Shown: piece by piece, positions 13,418 through 16,454 of the stretch | Position numbering within the stretch: position 1 is the first letter of the stretch | Layout of the letters: each line of letters starts with the position of its first letter | From: CAYLLN01 sp036496265 | GTDB taxonomy: Bacteria > Planctomycetota > Planctomycetia > Pirellulales > Pirellulaceae | NCBI GenBank assembly: GCA_036496265.1 | Contig: DASXLL010000181.1 | Location: 1-16,454 of the forward strand | Direction: 5' to 3' | DNA: 16,454 nucleotides | Program-made: the position numbers and the translations under genes | The notes under the pieces: model-generated | What the model was told of the DNA's origin: nothing | Database searches by the model: none | What the model saw: the letters and a program-made list of their open reading frames with translations, nothing else

Positions 13418-13523
13418 CTAAGGGCCTATCCCAGAACCGGCGGGGACTGGCTCATTTTTGCTTTGTACTCGAAGCAAAATGTGCCTGTCCCCCTCTCTGT
13501 GCCGGTGACGGGATAGGTCCTAA
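13418..13523. repeat. Nested palindromic element of about 105 bp
   Basis: This lies in the 444-nt gap before the sugar isomerase gene. The outer arm TAAGGGCCTATCCC...ACCGGC (13419-13442) pairs with GCCGGTGACGGGATAGGTCC (13501-13520). The inner arms GGGGACTGGCTCATTTTTGC (13442-13461) and GCAAAATGTGCCTGTCCCC (13473-13491) pair with a few mismatches. It is a mobile-like or structured RNA element without coding capacity. The remaining 13524-13802 has no gene or other element that I can support. Confidence 0.8.
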
Positions 13524-13802
13524 GTTTGTCGGCGTGAGCCGATGACGCAGATCAAAAAGCTCGCCGCCTGCGATACGTACGCAGCCCCAGGCCAGGCGCA
13601 AGGCGACCCTGTCGCGGCCATGAGGGGAGATTGTAAACCGAGGTAGAACCCTTAAACTCGCGGAAACTTCCGACGTTCGACGACTTCCGACTGCATTAAT
13701 AACAATCTTCCGCGACGGATCGTCTGGACCGCGGCTGCCATAACAGTTTTGCGTTCCAATCGGAATTCAATTTCACGAGAAACTCTTCTTGGGGCATAAA
13801 CA

Positions 13803-14789
13803 ATGACTCGAAACCGCCACAACAACTTGCTCTCGCGGCGAACGGTCCTCGGTGGCACAGCCGCTCTTGCCACCCATGCGATGCTGCGGCGTACCGTCTT
13901 CGGTGCAAATGAAGCCAAGCCCAACTCCGTTTTTAGCGGTGTTCGCATTGGTTGCATTACTTACAGCTACCGGGGCGGCCCCGACACGGCTGAGTACACG
14001 CTCGAATGCCTCCTCAAAGATGGCCTCAGTGAAACGGAATTGATGGACGGACCGATCCGTTCGTTTGCCGGCCTCCCGAATCGCGCGGGCAAAGGCGGCG
14101 GCAAGAAGGGAACCGCGAAGGGAAACGCGAAGGGCGGCGACAACGCAGGCAACGACGAGCCGCCGCCCCTCGATGCCGACCGACCTAAGGTGCGTGAGGC
14201 GCAGCTCATGAAGTGCGAGCAGCTCCGAAAAATGTTCAACGACGCCGGCGTCAATATCCACATCCACAAAATTCCCTTCGGCCAGATCGACGACGACATC
14301 GACTTCAATTTCCAGATCGCCAAGGCCCTCGGCTGCAAAGCGATCACCACCGAGCGCAACGACGAACTAGCCAAGCGACTCGCGCCCTTCGCCGCCAGGC
14401 ACAAGATCTGGGTCGCCTTCCACAACCACACCAACAACATTCCGACGATCGAATCCATTGACCCGCTGATGCAAATCGGCGACTACATCGGCTTCAATTT
14501 CGACATCGGTCACTACGTCGCCGGCACCCAGGGCAAGTCGCCCATTCCCGTGATCGAAAAATATCACGACAAGATCATCAGCCTGCACCTAAAGGATCGC
14601 AACGCCGAGGGCGCCAACCTTCCCTGGGGCCAGGGCCAAACGCCAATCAAAGAAGTGCTGCTCCTGCTCAAAAAGGAGAAGTGGCCCATCTACGGCGATA
14701 TCGAAGTCGAATACAAAATCCCCGACGGCTCCACCCCCGTCGCCGAAGTCGCCAAGTGTGTCCAATACTGCAAAGAAGCGCTGGCTTGA
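13803..14789 (+). CDS. Tat-exported sugar phosphate isomerase/epimerase-like TIM-barrel protein
   Basis: A 328-residue xylose-isomerase-like TIM-barrel protein. The N-terminus NLLSRRTVLGGTAALATHA (8-26) is a twin-arginine signal with R12-R13, so it is exported folded, as is common for planctomycete members of this family. Barrel and metal-site segments: VRIGCITYSYRG (47-58), AITTERN (180-186) with Glu 184, VAFHNHTN (204-211), FNFDIGHYVAG (231-241) with Asp 234 and His 237, IISLHLKDR (258-266) with His 262, and GDIEVEY (298-304). Residues 95-122 are an insertion rich in Gly, Lys, Ala, Asn and Pro with no resemblance to the fold; it probably loops out. The reaction is unknown; relatives act on sugars or inositols. 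ATG 13803 follows GGGG at nine bases, a poor ribosome binding site. Confidence 0.87.
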   Translation: MTRNRHNNLLSRRTVLGGTAALATHAMLRRTVFGANEAKPNSVFSGVRIGCITYSYRGGPDTAEYTLECLLKDGLSETELMDGPIRSFAGLPNRAGKGGGKKGTAKGNAKGGDNAGNDEPPPLDADRPKVREAQLMKCEQLRKMFNDAGVNIHIHKIPFGQIDDDIDFNFQIAKALGCKAITTERNDELAKRLAPFAARHKIWVAFHNHTNNIPTIESIDPLMQIGDYIGFNFDIGHYVAGTQGKSPIPVIEKYHDKIISLHLKDRNAEGANLPWGQGQTPIKEVLLLLKKEKWPIYGDIEVEYKIPDGSTPVAEVAKCVQYCKEALA

Positions 14790-15051
14790 CTGCGGGCAGC
14801 GGGGGGAGAGTAATTGTTTGCGGAAGTGTTGTGACCATTAGTTGCTCAGGTCTTTGTTCTGAGTGTCGCCACAACTAATCAACCGATTCATCATCGGCTT
14901 CTTCGGTCCCTGATTCTTTCACGTCGTTGGCGGCGACGTTTTCCGCGAGCATCCCATCAAACAGACCGAGCTGTCGCTTGTGCTTGCGGCCCAGCCGCTT
15001 CTTCTTGCGTTTATGCGGATCGATGACCCCGGCGGCAATGAGCTGATCGCG

Positions 15052-15297
15052 TCAGATCAATCCGCCTTTAGAATTTCCCCGCGGGTACGCCTCCTCCAAT
15101 TCCCGCAACCAGGTTTCCAGGTCCCAGTCGCAAGGCTCGCCCCCAAGATAATAGCCATCGACCTCGGGATCGTAGATAAAATCGTCCAGAATGGTTGCGG
15201 GCCTTTCCCATTCCTTGACCTCTCCGTTGGGAAGCACACGCCGGTCGATGATCGGCGGCGTGGTTCGCGGCGGCCTGGGACCACTTCCAGGACTCAC
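15052..15297 (-). CDS. Small hypothetical protein within the ISP remnant
   Basis: An 81-residue frame starting at GTG 15297, overlapping the stop of the upstream ISP-like frame as GTGA. It begins with a Pro/Arg-rich stretch (SGPRPPRTTPP), then becomes acidic and aromatic: WERPATILDDFIYDPEV, DGYYLGGEPCDWDLETW, LRELEEAYPRG. The composition looks like real protein rather than chance translation, but I do not recognise a family. It lies nearly wholly inside the 245-bp segment bounded by AATCCG repeats, so it may have come with an insertion. It may be an intact tiny gene, or a fragment of something larger. Confidence 0.35.
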   Translation of the reverse strand: MSPGSGPRPPRTTPPIIDRRVLPNGEVKEWERPATILDDFIYDPEVDGYYLGGEPCDWDLETWLRELEEAYPRGNSKGGLI

Positions 15298-15309
15298 CGT
15301 CGGAATCCG
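15059..15309. other. 245-bp segment bounded by AATCCG direct repeats, splitting the ISP remnant
   Basis: AATCCG occurs at 15059-15064 and 15304-15309. Collapsing one copy plus the intervening DNA (245 bp) joins the ISP frame to the downstream tail frame exactly, giving GATLGLI, then the TGA codon, then RDQLIAAGVID. The frame restoration and the C-terminal fit suggest an insertion or other rearrangement. No terminal inverted repeats are visible inside the segment. Confidence 0.45.
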
Positions 15310-15836
15310 AGTGTTGCTCCGTCACAGATTTCCTCCAGTAGTTCTGCCTGAATAGGCTCCATCTCCACGAGCAACGTCAGAACGTTCAGCACATGGAGCA
15401 ACTCCGTTGTATATTCCGCCAGCCAGTGGCCCGGCTGAATATCTCCTAGTTTCGAGGGCGGCCGACGATCACCGATGATCGGCCGCTCGCGGTTTTTCTT
15501 GCGGTAGCTGAACCACTGCGTCAGCACCTGCCTGCCAGAGACTTCGTACTGCCACACTGCGGCGGACACATTTTCGACAAATCCCTTGCCCACCACCAGG
15601 CGACGCTTACTTGCATCGTAGCCAATCTCGTCAGGTATGGAATCGGCGTCGTCAGGAATTGCACCCTCCTTCGAGATGCGTGGCGCCTTATTCGTCGGTA
15701 GCCGCGACGGACAAGAGACGCCCTGGCGACCAAGTCCGCTGTCGAATTCATAGGGGCGCACACAGCACCGATTGAAGCAGCTCTACGCGGAAAATCCTCG
15801 CGAGCTACAACCCATAGGGCAGGAAAAGGCCTGGAG

Positions 15837-16118
15837 TCAATTTGCATTCAACCAGCCAAGCTTTCGGCCGTCAGTGATGCTAAATCGCTCGTCAAGGAAA
15901 TAAGCCAGAGCACCCGCCAAAATGCGCTCGGCGCCCACCTTGTCGTAACCAAGGTTCCTGCGCAGTTGAATCCACCGATCTTGCATTGCCGCCTGGATCA
16001 TCACGCTGCAGTCTTGTGCGGAATGGCCGCCCTCGTAGGGTCTGTTTGTCGATATGTACGGCCTTAATTCCCGCACAGCATCGAGCTTCGCCGGCGGGCT
16101 CTGATCGACGACGACCAT
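15837..16118 (-). CDS. Hypothetical protein (unknown family)
   Basis: A 93-residue frame starting at ATG 16118, which overlaps the stop of the frame upstream as TGATG. It looks protein-like: hydrophobic and charged residues alternate as in helices (DCSVMIQAAMQDRWIQLRRN, then GAERILAGALAYFLDERFSI), and the C-terminus reads ITDGRKLGWLNAN. No signal peptide, membrane span or known motif is visible. Small size and coupling to an even smaller gene, next to restriction-enzyme debris, would suit an accessory cassette such as an immunity or antitoxin partner, but this is only inference. I do not recognise the family. The 75 bp between its stop and the ISP frame show nothing certain. Confidence 0.45.
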   Translation of the reverse strand: MVVVDQSPPAKLDAVRELRPYISTNRPYEGGHSAQDCSVMIQAAMQDRWIQLRRNLGYDKVGAERILAGALAYFLDERFSITDGRKLGWLNAN

Positions 16119-16279
16119 CAAGACCGCGCTCCGTAACGGTTTTCGGGGTGTTGGAAGGCTGAATCCAAGCCCAATCCGAAGCGCTGAATCTCGTTAGATT
16201 CATCGGTCGCACGAATCTTGCGATCGAGCAGGGCGTCGTTCAAATCTGAGTCCCAAGCCTCGGTCTTATAGTCGTACAT
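16118..16279 (-). CDS. Tiny hypothetical ORF, possibly truncated
   Basis: A 53-residue frame from ATG 16279 ending at the TGA that overlaps the next ATG (TGATG). The sequence starts MYDYKTEAWDSDLNDALLDR and ends FQHPENRYGARS: charged, soluble, with no recognised motif. The same frame is open without a Met for 37 more codons upstream (to 16390; ...AVRLIRLRSPPELSLQFFDK...), so the gene may be a truncated remnant or start at a non-standard codon. The coupled overlap with the next ORF is the best evidence that it is real. Confidence 0.35.
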   Translation of the reverse strand: MYDYKTEAWDSDLNDALLDRKIRATDESNEIQRFGLGLDSAFQHPENRYGARS

Positions 16280-16424
16280 CCGGTGATGCTTGTCAAAGAA
16301 TTGAAGGGACAGTTCAGGAGGACTGCGAAGTCGGATTAGCCGAACCGCGTTGAGGCTGGCAGCGTAGTGAGTGGTTTGATGGGGGGCGATTCAGTTCTGG
16401 GGGGCTTTTTCACGGAGGTTCTCT

Positions 16425-16454
16425 ATGTTGCCCCTGCGCTTGGAGTCGCTGATC
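16425..16454 (+). CDS. Possible start of a plus-strand gene at the right edge
   Basis: ATG 16425 follows GGAGG (16414-16418) at six bases, the best ribosome binding site in the window. Ten codons are visible, MLPLRLESLI. LRLESL is reminiscent of the LEPxxLL-like N-terminal motif on large planctomycete surface proteins, but ten residues cannot establish that. A second frame from ATG 16379 is also open to the edge. Confidence 0.4.
   Translation, partial: MLPLRLESLI

Larger units (their letters stand above)
14875..15761 (-). pseudogene. C-terminal remnant of a type ISP restriction-modification enzyme
   Basis: A reading frame opening at GTG 15761 and stopping at 15294 resembles the C-terminal end of type ISP restriction/modification enzymes (single-chain nuclease, translocase, methyltransferase and target-recognition proteins of about 1600 residues). 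The match is YEVSGRQVLTQWFSYRKK, RPIIGDRRPPSKLGDIQP, WLAEYTTELLHVLNVL and EPIQAELLEEICDGATL. Everything upstream (nuclease, helicase, methyltransferase) is missing: in the same frame a TAG lies shortly before 15761. A further 58 codons at 14875-15051 (RDQLIAAGVIDPHKRKKKR..., basic then acidic, ending ADDESVD) look like the family's extreme C-terminus. They are separated from the rest by a 245-bp segment and preceded by an in-frame TGA at 15052-15054. The remnant cannot be an active enzyme. Family assignment is from remembered motifs; the link to the tail is inferred. Confidence 0.6.

Noticed and set aside
15052..15054. In-frame TGA as a selenocysteine codon
   Set aside because: No SECIS-like hairpin is evident, the family has no selenoproteins that I know of, and the gene is otherwise decayed; a nonsense mutation is simpler.
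14980..15351. Plus-strand ORF of 123 codons in the ISP remnant
   Set aside because: It is antisense to two frames that are more protein-like, and has no motif or ribosome binding site.
15892..16212. Minus-strand 106-codon ORF overlapping the 93-residue hypothetical gene
   Set aside because: It is the shifted frame of the better-composed ORF pair and is rich in Arg/Gly/Ala in shadow fashion.

Overview
The window looks like chromosomal DNA of a planctomycete (Pirellulales-like, possibly an environmental assembly). The reasons are a DUF1559-type protein with N-terminal zinc ribbons, a DUF1570 metallopeptidase-like protein, a Uma2-family protein, a Tat-exported TIM-barrel sugar isomerase, mostly poor Shine-Dalgarno signals, and many short GC-rich palindromic repeats between genes. 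The taxonomic call is an inference from gene content.

Layout. Positions 1-1234 (minus): the 5' part of adenylosuccinate lyase (purB), cut by the left edge, preceded by a Uma2-family nuclease-like gene. Positions 1310-2101 (plus): an S-adenosylmethionine hydrolase (DUF62) whose stop codon lies in a terminal inverted repeat of an 83-bp MITE-like element. Positions 2210-4405 (minus): a two-gene bacterial NHEJ locus, Ku followed by a LigD-type ATP-dependent ligase without polymerase or phosphoesterase domains. Positions 4627-7517 (minus): a translationally coupled pair, a membrane-anchored zinc-ribbon/DUF1559-like protein and an exported HExxH metallopeptidase-like protein. Positions 7638-9449 (plus): a PhcB-like methyltransferase and a YugP-type membrane zinc metallopeptidase. 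Positions 9478-12486 (minus): a DUF4105 lipoprotein, a GH88 unsaturated glucuronyl hydrolase and a non-canonical Lgt-like membrane protein. Positions 12798-14789 (plus): a small lipoprotein with a FliL-like domain and a Tat-exported sugar isomerase/epimerase-like protein. Positions 14875-16390 (minus): a decayed accessory region with the C-terminal remnant of a type ISP restriction-modification enzyme, apparently split by a 245-bp segment, and two tiny overlapping unknown ORFs. A plus-strand gene may begin at the right edge.

The strongest structure not explained by genes is the set of palindromic repeats: at least seven sequence families in 16 kb. They sit at gene ends and starts, and two lie inside coding sequence, in the low-complexity linker of the ligase and in the signal-peptide region of the DUF1570 protein. 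The second point of interest is the decayed ISP locus, where removing one 245-bp direct-repeat interval restores the reading frame. No complete new defence or biosynthetic system is visible. There is no tRNA, rRNA or CRISPR array, and no intact transposase gene.
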